A DNA stretch of 64,000 nt from Pseudoruegeria sp. HB172150 (GCF_013184805.1 NZ_JAATNG010000001.1:372001-436000), one strand, 5' to 3'; positions 42,416 to 51,970 are shown, counted from the stretch's first letter. Program-made: numbers and translations. The notes: a model not told the origin generated them from the sequence alone.

Positions 42416-44197
42416 TCAGAGCGGCCAGAACAGCGGGATCAGCGCAGAGGCGAGAAGGCCGATGGACAGGTTGAGCGGGATGCCGACCTTGAGGAAATCG
42501 GAGAAGCGGTAGCCGCCGGGGCCGTAGACCATCATGTTGGTCTGGTAGCCGATGGGGGTGGCGAAGCTGGCCGAGGCGGCGACCATGACGGCGACGACCA
42601 GCGGGCGCGGGTCGATGCCGATGGCTTCTGCCAGGCCGATGGCGATGGGGGTGACGACGACGGCGACTGCGTTGTTGGATACAAGTTCCGTCAGTATCGA
42701 GGTCAGCAGGTAGATCGCCCAGACGATCAGGAACGGCGGCAGGTCGGTGAGGGCCGGGGCAATGGTTTCGGCTATCAGCATCACCGCGCCGGAGGATTCC
42801 AGCGCGGCGCCTATCGCGAGCATCGAGAAGATCAGGGCGAGGAGGCGGCCTTCGACGAAGGACAACGCCTCGTCCGCGTCGATGCAGCGGGTGAGCAGGA
42901 CCACGGCGACGGCGATGACGGCGAGATAGAGGATCGGGGCGACGCCGAGGCCGGCCAGCGCGACGATGCCGAACAGCGCGGCGAGCGCGATGGGGGCGTG
43001 GCTGCGGCGGTAGGCGCGGGCGGTGGGCTGGTTGACGTTCACCAACTCCATCTCGGCGGCGAGGCGCTGGATATCCTCTGGCGCACCTTCGAGCAGGAGG
43101 GTGTCGCCGACGCGGACGACAAGCTGGTCGATCTGCTGGCCGATGTTCTGGTCGCGGCGGTGGACGGCGAGGGTGTAGACGCCGTAGCGGCGGCGCAGAC
43201 GCAGGTTGCCGAGGGCGCGGCCGACCATGCGGCAGCCGGGGGTGATCAGGACCTCGACGGTCTTGGTTTCCACGGCGGAGACCTGATCGACGCGTTTGAG
43301 CGACTTGTCGCGCTGCAGGCTGAGCAACTCGGACATCTGGGTGCGCAGAACGACGCGGTCGCCGACCTGCAACTCGACGCCTTCAAGGTTGCGGCGCAGC
43401 GATTCATCGCCGCGGATCACGTCGATCAGGCGCACGCCCTCGCGCTGGAACAGCTGGACGCTGAGGACCTCGCGGCCGACGAGGTTGGATTCGGGGGGGA
43501 TCACCGCCTCGGTGAAGAATTTCATCTTCGAGCGGTTGGTCGATAGCAGGTCGGCCATGCTGGTGCGGTCGGGCAGCAGGCGAGGGCCGACGAGATAGAG
43601 ATAGACCGCGCCCCAGGCGACGAGGATCAGGGCCATCGGCGTGACCTCGAAGATCGAGAAGGGGGCGAGGCCGCCGGCGCGGGCGACGCCGTCGACGAGC
43701 AGGTTGGTGGAGGTGCCGATCAGCGTCGTGGTGCCGCCGAGGATCGCGGCATAAGAGAGTGGGATCAGCAGTTTGCTGGCTGAGGCGCCGATGCGCGAGG
43801 CGAGCTGGACGAAAACCGGGATCATCACCAGCACGACGGGGGTGTTGTTGACGAAGGCCGAGGAGACGATGACCAGCGCCATCAGCGCACCGACTGCGAA
43901 GGCGGGGCTGGTATCGGCGCGCGACTGGGCGATCTGCGTGAACCATTCCAGCGCGCCGGTCCGGACCAGCGCGCCCATGACGACGAACATCGCGACGATG
44001 GTCCAGGGCGCCGGGTTGGACAGGACCGCGAGGCCCGCGTCATAGGGCAGGACGCCAAGGAGCAGCAGCAGCGCGACGCCGGATATGGCCGTGACCTCGG
44101 GCGGATAGACCTCTTTCACGAAGAGGACGAACATGAGGGCGACCACGGCGAGGGTCACGAACGCTTCGCCGTTGTCGGAAAGTAGTCCTTGGATCAT
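42416..44197 (-). CDS. SLC13-type anion transporter with two RCK_C domains
   Basis: The 593-residue protein has two membrane halves separated by a soluble region that carries two TrkA/RCK_C-like domains. The first holds REVLSVQLFQREGVRLIDVIRG and the second CRMVGRALGNLRLRRRYGV. The conserved transporter loops SAFVNNTPVVLVMIPVFVQL and ELVSNNAVAVVVTPIAIGLA place it in the divalent-anion sodium symporter group, possibly carrying sulfate or a dicarboxylate. The ATG at 44197 is preferred. Longer starts add a polar leader. Confidence 0.88.
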   Translation of the reverse strand: MIQGLLSDNGEAFVTLAVVALMFVLFVKEVYPPEVTAISGVALLLLLGVLPYDAGLAVLSNPAPWTIVAMFVVMGALVRTGALEWFTQIAQSRADTSPAFAVGALMALVIVSSAFVNNTPVVLVMIPVFVQLASRIGASASKLLIPLSYAAILGGTTTLIGTSTNLLVDGVARAGGLAPFSIFEVTPMALILVAWGAVYLYLVGPRLLPDRTSMADLLSTNRSKMKFFTEAVIPPESNLVGREVLSVQLFQREGVRLIDVIRGDESLRRNLEGVELQVGDRVVLRTQMSELLSLQRDKSLKRVDQVSAVETKTVEVLITPGCRMVGRALGNLRLRRRYGVYTLAVHRRDQNIGQQIDQLVVRVGDTLLLEGAPEDIQRLAAEMELVNVNQPTARAYRRSHAPIALAALFGIVALAGLGVAPILYLAVIAVAVVLLTRCIDADEALSFVEGRLLALIFSMLAIGAALESSGAVMLIAETIAPALTDLPPFLIVWAIYLLTSILTELVSNNAVAVVVTPIAIGLAEAIGIDPRPLVVAVMVAASASFATPIGYQTNMMVYGPGGYRFSDFLKVGIPLNLSIGLLASALIPLFWPL

Positions 44198-44309
44198 TCG
44201 ATGTGCTGCCGCCTGGAACCGGGGGGTATCCTTACCCGATGCCGCGCCCTGCACAAGCGCGGCATTCCGCTGCGGATGGAGTGTGGTGCCCGTGCGTCAT
44301 TTTGGTGCG

Positions 44310-45221
44310 TCATGTCGGCGTGGGGTCGGGCGGCAGCGGCTCCGCCTGCCGCGGCTGGACCAGCAGGATGCCGGCGAGCATCAGTGCCATCGCGGCCCAG
44401 ACGATGGGCGGATAACGTTCGGACAGCAGCAGTATCGACCAGATCACGCCGCCGCCGGTGATCAGGTAGGCGACCTGCGCGGCGAAGACCGCTCCGGCGC
44501 GGCGCACCAGCCAGACATAGGCGGAATAGGCCAAGATGCTGATCAGGGATGAGAGCAGCACCGCGAGATCCGGCGGGCCCCAGGGCGGGCGCGGGTCGAT
44601 GAACTGCCCGGTGGCCAGCGCCAGCGGCAGCGCGATGACGGCGCCGATCCAGCAGGAAGCACAGAGAAGCTGTACCGGGTCGAGGCCGGCTGTGCCGAAC
44701 TTGTCGACCATGTTGCCTTCGAGCGCATAGAAGAACGGGGCAATCATCGCGACGAGAACCCAGGCCGAAAGCGACGGATCGGGCAGCGCCGCGTCGGGGG
44801 CGGCGAGCAGCAGCACCGCTAGGGCTCCCAGCAGCAGGCCGGCGAGGCGGGTGCCTGCGAATTTCTCGGTCCCGAGCGCCAGCGCCATCGGGAAGGAGAA
44901 CATCGGCACCAGCGAGACCAGCAGTGCGACGATGCCCGCGGGCAGGTGCGCGGCGCTCTGGTAGAAGGCGATGCCGGGGAAAATATTCCCGGCCAATGCG
45001 ACGGTCAGGCAGATCGGCAACTGGCGCCAGCCGATGCGGGGCAGGCGCCCACGGGCGGCACAGACCAGCGTGATTGCAGTACCCGCGATCGCGGTTTGCC
45101 AGAAGATCAGGCCGAAATGCCGGTAGCCGTCGGAGACGGCGATGCTTGCGAGAGGCACCGACAGGCCCCAGAAGACGCCGCAGACGATCAGAATTGCGAT
45201 GAAAGGTGTGCGGCCGGTCAT
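44310..45221 (-). CDS. EamA/DMT-family transporter 2
   Basis: The 303-residue protein has ten transmembrane helices in two EamA repeats (IFWQTAIAGTAITLVCAARG and the second starting SLSAWVLVAMIAPFFYALE). It is a drug/metabolite transporter and probably exports a small metabolite or amino acid. ATG 45221 overlaps the stop of the upstream paralogue. It and transporter 1 (45218) are adjacent paralogues, sharing patterns such as LPAGI and YPPIVWAAMALMLAGILLVQPR. Confidence 0.9.
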   Translation of the reverse strand: MTGRTPFIAILIVCGVFWGLSVPLASIAVSDGYRHFGLIFWQTAIAGTAITLVCAARGRLPRIGWRQLPICLTVALAGNIFPGIAFYQSAAHLPAGIVALLVSLVPMFSFPMALALGTEKFAGTRLAGLLLGALAVLLLAAPDAALPDPSLSAWVLVAMIAPFFYALEGNMVDKFGTAGLDPVQLLCASCWIGAVIALPLALATGQFIDPRPPWGPPDLAVLLSSLISILAYSAYVWLVRRAGAVFAAQVAYLITGGGVIWSILLLSERYPPIVWAAMALMLAGILLVQPRQAEPLPPDPTPT

Positions 45222-46147
45222 TGAACGGGTTCCGTGACCGGGGCGCTTCTGGCGCGGCGTGGCTGCACCAGGAACAGGCCGCCGAGCATCAGCAGCAGCG
45301 CCGCCCAGACCAGTGGCGGATAGCGCTCGGCCAGGATCAGCATCGACCAGAGCATGCCGAAGCCGGTGATGAAATAGGTGATCTGCGAGGTGAAAACGGG
45401 TCCGGCGCGGCCGATCAGCCAGAGGTTTCCGATATAGACGCAGGTGTGGATCAACGCGACGGCGATCATTGCAAGGTCCGCAGTCGGCGGCGGCATCGCG
45501 ATGGCGCGGAACTGGCCGGTCGCGAGAGCCAGCGGCAGGGCGACGGGTATCGCGATCAGCGCCGAGCCGAGCATCACCTGCACCGGATCGAGCCCGGCGC
45601 GACCATACCTGGCGAGCAGGTTGCCGTTCAGTGCGTAGCAGCAGGGGGCGATCAGCGCGATCAGCACGTAGAAGCCCTGCACCGGCGCGCCGCCCTCGCT
45701 GGGCCGCGACAGGATGATCAGGCAGACGGCGGTCAGGCCCGACAGCAGGCCGGCGATGCGGCGGGCCGACAGGCGGTCGTTGCCGAAAGCGACCGCCATC
45801 GGCATCGAGACGATGGGAACGGTGGAGAGCACCACTGACATCACTCCCGCCGGCAGGTGAGCGACGGCGGTGTAGGTGGCGAAATGCGGGATCATGGTGC
45901 CCAGTACCGCAACGCCGGCGCAGGTTCGCCACTGGGCCATGGTGCGCGGCAGGCTTTTGCCGCGCAGACGGCAGATGCCGAAGGCCATGACGCTGCTGAT
46001 GATGCCCTGCCAGAAGATGATGGCATACGGCTGCCACCCGCCGGACACGGCGATCTTGTTGAATGGCTGCCCGAGGCCCCAGCCCGCGCCGAACAGGAGC
46101 ACCGCGCCGAAGAGCAGCGCCCGGTTCTCGGCCGGGGCGGCGGTCAT
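45218..46147 (-). CDS. EamA/DMT-family transporter 1
   Basis: The 309-residue protein is the closely related tandem paralogue: FWQGIISSVMAFGICRLRG, HLPAGVMSVVLSTVPIVSMP, LPLALATGQF, YPPLVWAALLLMLGGLFLVQP. It again has ten helices in two repeats. Its start overlaps the ymdB stop and its stop overlaps the next permease start, so the three genes form one coupled unit. The substrate is unknown. Two copies suggest a paired or heteromeric export function, or subfunctionalisation. Confidence 0.9.
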   Translation of the reverse strand: MTAAPAENRALLFGAVLLFGAGWGLGQPFNKIAVSGGWQPYAIIFWQGIISSVMAFGICRLRGKSLPRTMAQWRTCAGVAVLGTMIPHFATYTAVAHLPAGVMSVVLSTVPIVSMPMAVAFGNDRLSARRIAGLLSGLTAVCLIILSRPSEGGAPVQGFYVLIALIAPCCYALNGNLLARYGRAGLDPVQVMLGSALIAIPVALPLALATGQFRAIAMPPPTADLAMIAVALIHTCVYIGNLWLIGRAGPVFTSQITYFITGFGMLWSMLILAERYPPLVWAALLLMLGGLFLVQPRRARSAPVTEPVQ

Positions 46148-46956
46148 GGGCAGGCGGGCGCGAGGCGTCCGCCGTCGCGGATCATCGCGACCTTGATGGC
46201 CTTGCCGGTCCTGTCGTCTGTCTCTACGTAGAGGCCGGAGAGTGTGGCTTCGCCCGAGGCGGGCTTGAATCGGCCGCCGGGCATGCCGGTGATGAAGCGG
46301 CGGAGCGGCTCGGATTTCTCCATGCCGATCACCGAGTTGTAGTCGCCGCACATGCCGGCGTCGGTCTGGTAGGCGGTGCCGCCGGGCAGGATCATCGCGT
46401 CCGCCGTGGCGACATGGGTATGGGTGCCGACGACGACGGAGGCGCGGCCGTCGCACCAGTGGCCCATCGCCATCTTCTCGGACGTCGCCTCGCAATGCAT
46501 GTCGACGAGGATCGCCTGCGCCTGGCCGCCAAGGGGATGGGTCTTTAGCACCTGTTCGACGGCGGAGAACGGATCGTCGAAGGCGCGCTTCATGAAGACC
46601 TGGCCAAGGGCCTGGGTGACGAGGATCTTGCGGCCGCGCGTCGCCTCGAACAGGCGGGCGCCGCGGCCGGGGGCGGACTTGGCGTAGTTCAGCGGGCGGA
46701 TGATCCGCGGTTCGGCCTCGATGAACTGCAGCATGTCGCGCTGGTCGAAGGCGTGGTCGCCGAGCGTCAGGCAATCGGCGCCGGCGTCGAGCAGGTCCTT
46801 GGCGTGGGCGGCGGAGAGGCCGGCGCCGTTTGTGGCGTTCTCTCCGTTGACGGTGACGAAGTCGAGCCGCCACTCCTCGCGCAGAGGTTTCAGGCGGGCT
46901 GTGACCGCGTCGCGGCCCGACCGGCCAACGACATCGCCGAGGAAAAGCAGTCTCAT
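46144..46956 (-). CDS. ymdB: YmdB-type cyclic-nucleotide metallophosphoesterase
   Basis: The 270-residue metallophosphoesterase starts MRLLFLGDVVGRSGRDAV. It has VTVNGENATNGAGLSAAHAK, LTLGDHAFDQRDM and VDMHCEATSEK, with the later metal residues in VVGTHTHVATADA. YmdB/TIGR00282 proteins hydrolyse 2',3'-cyclic mononucleotides. The third block reads GDHAFD, whereas the Gram-positive YmdB consensus there is GNHxWD. It is first of three coupled genes. The link to the EamA permeases is unexplained. Confidence 0.9.
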   Translation of the reverse strand: MRLLFLGDVVGRSGRDAVTARLKPLREEWRLDFVTVNGENATNGAGLSAAHAKDLLDAGADCLTLGDHAFDQRDMLQFIEAEPRIIRPLNYAKSAPGRGARLFEATRGRKILVTQALGQVFMKRAFDDPFSAVEQVLKTHPLGGQAQAILVDMHCEATSEKMAMGHWCDGRASVVVGTHTHVATADAMILPGGTAYQTDAGMCGDYNSVIGMEKSEPLRRFITGMPGGRFKPASGEATLSGLYVETDDRTGKAIKVAMIRDGGRLAPACP

Positions 46957-47046
46957 ATCAGAGCGGGCTTAGGCGCCTTGAAGACGCGCGGCAAGGACAA
47001 ACGCGCCGGTATTTGGCAAAAGCTGGGGATCGTCTATTCAGATGGC

Positions 47047-48093
47047 ATGAGATATGCGCTGATCCTCGTTTTGCTTGCCAATCCCGCACTTGGCCACTCC
47101 ATCGAGGAGCATATCGCCGACTGTGCCTGCAATTCCGCCTGTTACACAGACGAAGTCGAAGGGCTGTCCTGCAATTCGCGCGAGATTTCGTTTCGGGGCC
47201 ACGGGTTTCCGGACGAATCGGATGTGCTGATGCGCGGGATCACCGGATCGAACCAGCAGTTTCCGCGGCCGCATGATTACCGTTTCCGGATCACGCGGAC
47301 GCCGCACATGGCAGCACACCCGACCGCGACGGTGCCGGGCGCCATCGGGGTGGCGGTGAACGGCATTCCGATCTTCGATCCGTCGACGCAAGGACCAGTA
47401 CGGCCGTCGACCGGCAAGCCCGTCAGCGCCGCCGCGGCGGGAGAGCTGGACATCTGCGGCGGACATGCCGGGCGGGGTGACGACTATCACTATCACCGGG
47501 CGCCCAACTGCCTGATCGAGGAACTTGGCCGCGGATTCGTCGACGAGGCACGGCGGCCCATCGGCTGGGCGGCGGACGGGTTTCCGATCCTCGCGCTCGG
47601 CTGGTTCGACCGTGGGAACGACATCGAGGACAAGCTGGACGCGTGCCGCGGAGCGACCGATGGCTCGGGGCGGTATTTCTACAATGTCGAGACCCGCGGC
47701 GATTATGCGGTGCTCGACTGCTATTCCGGGGTGCCGCAGGGGTTTACCAGAGACACCTGGGAGCACCGCCGCGATGCTTCGGGGAAGGAGATCATCGGCA
47801 TCCCGATCCGGTTCACGGTCGGGACGTTTCAGAACATCCCGGCGGGGCGCGATCTGTGCTCTGTCATGACCGGGGTGCTGAATGGCGTCGACGTGCTGCG
47901 TGGCGGGCGGGTCGAGAAGGTGCGCGGCGTCGAGGGGACGCTTTATTACTGCAATTCCGGCTGCTACGGGCATTTCGAAGAGGTTAAGGGCGCCGGGCGC
48001 GGCCGGGTCGTGGCTTTCGCAACGGCGACGGACCGGTGCCCGGGCAGCTTTACGCCAGCGGTGGATAACGGGTTTTCCCGCTACGAGCGGTAA
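47047..48093 (+). CDS. YHYH-domain secreted protein
   Basis: The 348-residue protein has a signal peptide (MRYALILVLLANPALG) and a YHYH domain with CGGHAGRGDDYHYHRAPNCL and GWAADGFPILALGW. Many paired Cys (CACNSACYTDEVEGLSC and the C-terminal YYCNSGCYG) indicate a disulfide-rich periplasmic or extracellular protein. The biochemical role of YHYH proteins is unknown. The ATG at 47047 lacks a strong Shine-Dalgarno, but the signal peptide fixes the N-terminus. Confidence 0.85.
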   Translation: MRYALILVLLANPALGHSIEEHIADCACNSACYTDEVEGLSCNSREISFRGHGFPDESDVLMRGITGSNQQFPRPHDYRFRITRTPHMAAHPTATVPGAIGVAVNGIPIFDPSTQGPVRPSTGKPVSAAAAGELDICGGHAGRGDDYHYHRAPNCLIEELGRGFVDEARRPIGWAADGFPILALGWFDRGNDIEDKLDACRGATDGSGRYFYNVETRGDYAVLDCYSGVPQGFTRDTWEHRRDASGKEIIGIPIRFTVGTFQNIPAGRDLCSVMTGVLNGVDVLRGGRVEKVRGVEGTLYYCNSGCYGHFEEVKGAGRGRVVAFATATDRCPGSFTPAVDNGFSRYER

Positions 48094-48168
48094 TTTGGGG
48101 CGCGGTCGGCGGCGTATCAAAGTCTTCGGTGGCAGGGACGGCCTGTGCGGCCGGCCCTAGGGGCTTGG

Positions 48169-49032
48169 TCAGCGGCCCAGTCTTTCGGCGATCAGCGAGC
48201 GCATGGAGATCGGCGGGCGGTCGATCAGGTTGGCGAGTGTCGGATCGGTGGTTGCGAATTCGCCGTTGCGGCTGGCGATATGCATGCCGAGCGCGATCTT
48301 TGCTGCGTGTTCGGGCACGCCACGGGCCACGATCCTTGCGTGGAAGCCCTCGTCGGAGAGGGTTTCGCGCCGGATCGCGCGGCCGAGATCTGTGGCGATG
48401 GCGGCGAGGTCGGTAAAGCTCAGGGCCTCGGATCCGGTGAGCGGCGGGGTGGGGCCGTCGAAGCGGCCTTCTTCCACCAGGATCGTGGCGGCGGCTTCGG
48501 CGAGGTCGGCATGGGCTGTCCAGGAGATCGTGCCGTCCTGGGGCGCCTCGAGGTGGCCGGTGTCGAATGCCTCTGCCATCACCGTGAGGCTGCTGGCCGC
48601 GTAGAAACCGTTGCGCAGAGCGGTCCAGGCGAGGCCGGAGTCGCGCAGCATCTCTTCAGTGGCGTGGTGGTCGTGCATCGGCGGGAAGGCGGAGCTGGCA
48701 CTGGCGCCCATGTGGCTGGTGTAGACGATGCGCCGGACCTTGGCGGCGCGGGCGGCCTCTATCGCGGTGCGGTGATGGGCCAGCGGGTCGCCGCCCCGTG
48801 CGGCGGCGTTGGAGGAGACGAGGAGAACCTGTTCGGCACCGTCGAAGGCGCGGCGGAGGCTTTCGGGATCGTCGTAATCTGCCTGGCGGACCTGGATGCC
48901 CGTTGCGGTGAGGTCTTCGGCCTTGCCGGGATCGCGGCAGCTTGCGGTGATCGCGGTGGTCGGGAGGCGGGTGGCGAGCGCTTCGACGATGGCGCGGCCG
49001 AGTTGGCCGGTGGCGCCGGTGACGGTGATCAT
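48169..49032 (-). CDS. NmrA/QorB-like NAD(P)H-binding oxidoreductase
   Basis: The 287-residue Rossmann protein starts MITVTGATGQLGRAIVEALA, the atypical SDR nucleotide motif. It continues through VLLVSSNAAARG, RIVYTSHMGAS and LRNGFYAASSL. The group includes quinone reductase QorB and redox-sensing NmrA proteins. It is divergent from a TetR gene across three similar palindromes, so it is probably that regulator's target and induced by quinones or other electrophiles. Confidence 0.87.
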   Translation of the reverse strand: MITVTGATGQLGRAIVEALATRLPTTAITASCRDPGKAEDLTATGIQVRQADYDDPESLRRAFDGAEQVLLVSSNAAARGGDPLAHHRTAIEAARAAKVRRIVYTSHMGASASSAFPPMHDHHATEEMLRDSGLAWTALRNGFYAASSLTVMAEAFDTGHLEAPQDGTISWTAHADLAEAAATILVEEGRFDGPTPPLTGSEALSFTDLAAIATDLGRAIRRETLSDEGFHARIVARGVPEHAAKIALGMHIASRNGEFATTDPTLANLIDRPPISMRSLIAERLGR

Positions 49033-49059
49033 GGGCGGCTCCTGTGATCGGGGTTCGCT

Positions 49060-49074
49060 GTTATCGGTGATAAC
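49060..49074. promoter_or_regulatory. TetR operator A, GTTATC-N3-GATAAC
   Basis: A perfect dyad GTTATCGGTGATAAC, 28 bases upstream of the NmrA-like gene start. It is the strongest of three related sites. Confidence 0.8.
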
Positions 49075-49092
49075 GGCTTTTCGATATCAGTG

Positions 49093-49107
49093 ATTATCAT
49101 CGATAAC
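49093..49107. promoter_or_regulatory. TetR operator B, ATTATC-N3-GATAAC
   Basis: ATTATCATCGATAAC matches operator A at 11 of 12 arm positions, centred 33 bases away. Confidence 0.7.
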
Positions 49108-49115
49108 AAGAGGGC

Positions 49116-49130
49116 GCTATCAGCGGTAAC
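49116..49130. promoter_or_regulatory. TetR operator C, degenerate GCTATC-N3-GGTAAC
   Basis: GCTATCAGCGGTAAC keeps the same spacing with one change in each arm and lies 23 bases upstream of the tetR start. It is a weaker site in the same array. Confidence 0.5.
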
Positions 49131-49152
49131 GGATCGGCGTTAGGGTGGCGGC

Positions 49153-49881
49153 ATGGGTGAGACGGACGAGACTGTGAGTGAAGCGCCTTCGGGCGACGTG
49201 CGGGGCCGGATACTGGCGGCCGCGGCGGAGCTGATCGCAGCGGGCGGGCCGGATGCGGCGACCACGCGGGCGGTGGCCGGGGCCGCCGACGTGCAGGCGC
49301 CGACGATCTATCGGTTGTTCGGCGACAAGCGCGGGCTGCTGGACGCGGTCGCGGCGGAGGTTCTGGGGCGCTATGTCGCCGGAAAGGCGGCGCGGGAACC
49401 GCATGCCGACCCGGTGCAGGACCTGCGGGACGGGTGGGACATGCATGTGGAATTCGGCCTGACCCATCCGGGGCTGTTCGCGATCATGAGCGGCGGCACG
49501 CCCGGGGCCGCCTCGCCCGCCGTGGCGGCGGGGATGGAGGTGCTGCGGGCGCGGATCAGAAAGATCGCGGAAGCGGGGCGCCTGCAGGTCAGCGAGGCGC
49601 GGGCGGTGGGGCTGACGCAGGCGGCCGGCGTGGGTACGGTGCTGACGCTGCTGGGCCAGCCGGAGGGCGCCCGCGACCTGGCGCTGTCGGAGACGGCGCG
49701 GGAGGCGGTGATCGCGGCGATCACCCGTGTTGCGCCGGCTGTGGCCGGGGACGGTGCGCGCGGGGCGGCGGCGGCGCTGCGTGCATCGTTGGGGGATACC
49801 TCGGTTCTGTCGGGCGGGGAGCGGTTATTGCTTGAAGAATTGCTGGACCGGATCGCGAATGGCGAGGCGCGGCGGGAGTAG
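49153..49881 (+). CDS. TetR-family regulator
   Basis: The 242-residue protein shows the TetR HTH ([31 protein letters not shown]) and a helical C-terminal ligand domain. AGGGTGG precedes ATG 49153. It is divergent from the NmrA-like oxidoreductase across the GTTATC/GATAAC array. Self-repression and repression of that gene are the simplest model. The inducer is unknown. Confidence 0.9.
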   Translation: MGETDETVSEAPSGDVRGRILAAAAELIAAGGPDAATTRAVAGAADVQAPTIYRLFGDKRGLLDAVAAEVLGRYVAGKAAREPHADPVQDLRDGWDMHVEFGLTHPGLFAIMSGGTPGAASPAVAAGMEVLRARIRKIAEAGRLQVSEARAVGLTQAAGVGTVLTLLGQPEGARDLALSETAREAVIAAITRVAPAVAGDGARGAAAALRASLGDTSVLSGGERLLLEELLDRIANGEARRE

Positions 49882-49901
49882 GTGTCACGGTCCCGTCCGG
49901 G

Positions 49902-50465
49902 TCAGGCGAAGGTGAGCGTTTCCGCTTCGGTCACGATCATGTCGAGGCGCTGGTCGGTGGGTTCGAGAGGAAGGGCTTCCGCCTCCTGCGCGGCCCAGGC
50001 GAAGCCTATGGCGATGGTCGGGCGCTGGGCGCGGAGCTGTTCGAGGGTGCGGTCGTAGAAGCCGCCGCCGTAGCCAAGGCGGTTGCCGGCGCGGTCGAAG
50101 GCGACGAGGGGGACAATCAGGACCTCCGGGGTCATCCCGGCGGCGGTGACGGGGACGCGGGCGCCGAAGGGACCGTCCTTCATCTCCGTCTCCGGCGTCC
50201 AGCTGTGAAAGATCAGCGGCAAGCCGCGGCGGATCGTGATCGGCACGCCGACGGGGGCGGTGGTGGCGTGGGCGGCCATGGCGGGGAGCGGATCGATTTC
50301 GGTGCGCATCGGCATGTAGCCGGAGAGGGGACGGCCCCTGTACGGAGCGAGGGCTTCCAGAAGGCGGGCGGCGCCGGCGGCGCGGTCGCCGGTGTGGTAG
50401 GCGGTCTGGCGGCGGGCGAAGGCGGCGTCGCGGGCGGCGGCCTTGACGGCGGTGAGATCGGTCAC
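49902..50465 (-). CDS. 5-formyltetrahydrofolate cyclo-ligase
   Basis: The enzyme converts 5-formyl-THF to 5,10-methenyl-THF with ATP. The 187 residues include the nucleotide/folate loop RLGYGGGFYDRTLEQ and the N-terminal KAAARDAAFARRQ. The GTG at 50465 overlaps the mgtE stop as GTGA and gives normal length. A longer upstream frame runs inside mgtE and is not used. It is the second gene of an mgtE operon. Confidence 0.93.
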   Translation of the reverse strand: MTDLTAVKAAARDAAFARRQTAYHTGDRAAGAARLLEALAPYRGRPLSGYMPMRTEIDPLPAMAAHATTAPVGVPITIRRGLPLIFHSWTPETEMKDGPFGARVPVTAAGMTPEVLIVPLVAFDRAGNRLGYGGGFYDRTLEQLRAQRPTIAIGFAWAAQEAEALPLEPTDQRLDMIVTEAETLTFA

Positions 50466-51847
50466 AGCAGGAAGGCCGCGGCGAGGCCGAGGAAGGCGAG
50501 GAAGCCGACCACGTCGGTGACCGTGGTGACGAAGGCGCCGGAAGCGAGCGCGGGGTCGACCTTGATCTTCTCCAGCAGGACCGGGATGGCGGTGCCGGCG
50601 AGGCCCGCCACGACGAGGTTGATGATCATCGCGGCGCCGATGACCGCGCCGAGCATCGGCGACTTGAACCAGATCATGCCGAGCACGCCCATGCAGACGG
50701 CGAAGGCGACGCCGTTGATCAGGCCGACGAGGATTTCCCGCCGGATGACCCGCCAGACGTTCGAGCCGGTGAGGTCCTTGGTGGCGATGGCGCGCACGGC
50801 AACAGTCAGCGACTGGGTGCCGGCGTTGCCGCCCATCGAGGCGACGATGGGCATCAGCACCGCCAGCGCCACATATTGCGCGATGGTATCGTCGAAGAGC
50901 GCGATGACCATTGAGGCGACGATGGCGGTGACGAGGTTCACCGCAAGCCACGGGAAGCGGCGCTTGGTGGTGGCGATGACCTTGTCCGAGAGCGAGCTTT
51001 CGTCGCCGACACCTGCGAGGCGCAGGATGTCCTCCTCGTGCTCCTCGTCCAGAACGATCATCGCGTCGTCGATCGTGATCACACCGACGAGCTTGCCGTC
51101 CTCGTCCACCACGGGCGCCGAGATCAGGTGGTACTGGTTGAAGGCATAGGCGACGTTGCCTTCCTTCTCGGTGGCCTCGATGGTGCGGAAGGTTTCCTCG
51201 GCGATGTCCTTCAGCTTCACGTCGCGGCGATGGCCGAGGATCTTGCCCAGGGTGACGTTGGCGACCGGGTGATAACGCGGGTCCACCAGGGTCATGTGGT
51301 AGAAGTCTTCCGGCAGATCCTCGCGCGAGCGGAGGTAGTCGATGGCCTCGCCCACGGTCCAGTATTCGGGGCCCGCCACCACCTCGCGCTGCATCAGGCG
51401 GCCGGCGGAGTATTCGGGATAGGTCAGGGCCTGTTCGACGGCGAGGCGGTCGTTGTCCTCGAGCGCGCCGAGAATGGCCTGCTGCTGCTCGTCCTCAAGA
51501 TCCTCGAGCAGGTCGACGACGTCATCCGATTCCAGCTCGCGGACCGCGTCGGTCAGGACTGAGGGCGACAGGAGGTCGAACACCTCCTCGCGGATGGATT
51601 CGTCGAGTTCCGACAGGATCTCGCCGTCGATCTCGGGTTCGTAGACTTTCAGGATCGCGACGCGGTCGTCGTAGTCGACCTGTTCCAGAAGGTCGGCGAT
51701 GTCGGCGGCGTGGAGCGGCTCCATCAGCTCGGTCACGCGTTCGGCGTCGCCTTCGTGGGCGGCCTCGGTGATCGCAAGGACCCGGTCGCGATCAAGTTCG
51801 TAGCGGACGTCTTCGCGGGGTTCTTCGAGCGTTTCTTCTTCCGCCAT
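50462..51847 (-). CDS. mgtE: Magnesium transporter MgtE
   Basis: MgtE is a magnesium-gated channel. The 461 residues have the acidic N-domain (LEQVDYDDRVAILKVYEPE) and paired CBS domains (YHMTLVDPRYHPVANVTLGK and NQYHLISAPVVDEDGKLVGVITIDDAM). A five-helix pore domain follows with MPIVASMGGNAGTQSLTVAVRA. All family parts are present. No M-box riboswitch is visible in the short upstream gap. Confidence 0.95.
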   Translation of the reverse strand: MAEEETLEEPREDVRYELDRDRVLAITEAAHEGDAERVTELMEPLHAADIADLLEQVDYDDRVAILKVYEPEIDGEILSELDESIREEVFDLLSPSVLTDAVRELESDDVVDLLEDLEDEQQQAILGALEDNDRLAVEQALTYPEYSAGRLMQREVVAGPEYWTVGEAIDYLRSREDLPEDFYHMTLVDPRYHPVANVTLGKILGHRRDVKLKDIAEETFRTIEATEKEGNVAYAFNQYHLISAPVVDEDGKLVGVITIDDAMIVLDEEHEEDILRLAGVGDESSLSDKVIATTKRRFPWLAVNLVTAIVASMVIALFDDTIAQYVALAVLMPIVASMGGNAGTQSLTVAVRAIATKDLTGSNVWRVIRREILVGLINGVAFAVCMGVLGMIWFKSPMLGAVIGAAMIINLVVAGLAGTAIPVLLEKIKVDPALASGAFVTTVTDVVGFLAFLGLAAAFLL

Positions 51848-51970
51848 GGACTGCCTCTTTTCCGGTCGCCTTCAGGCTAGTGAAGATGGGGCCGTGGCGA
51901 CAGGGGTCCAGTGGATTTACCCGCCGTGCGGCGCCGCCTATTCTGCGCCGGTCTAAAGAGGGGTACGCGC

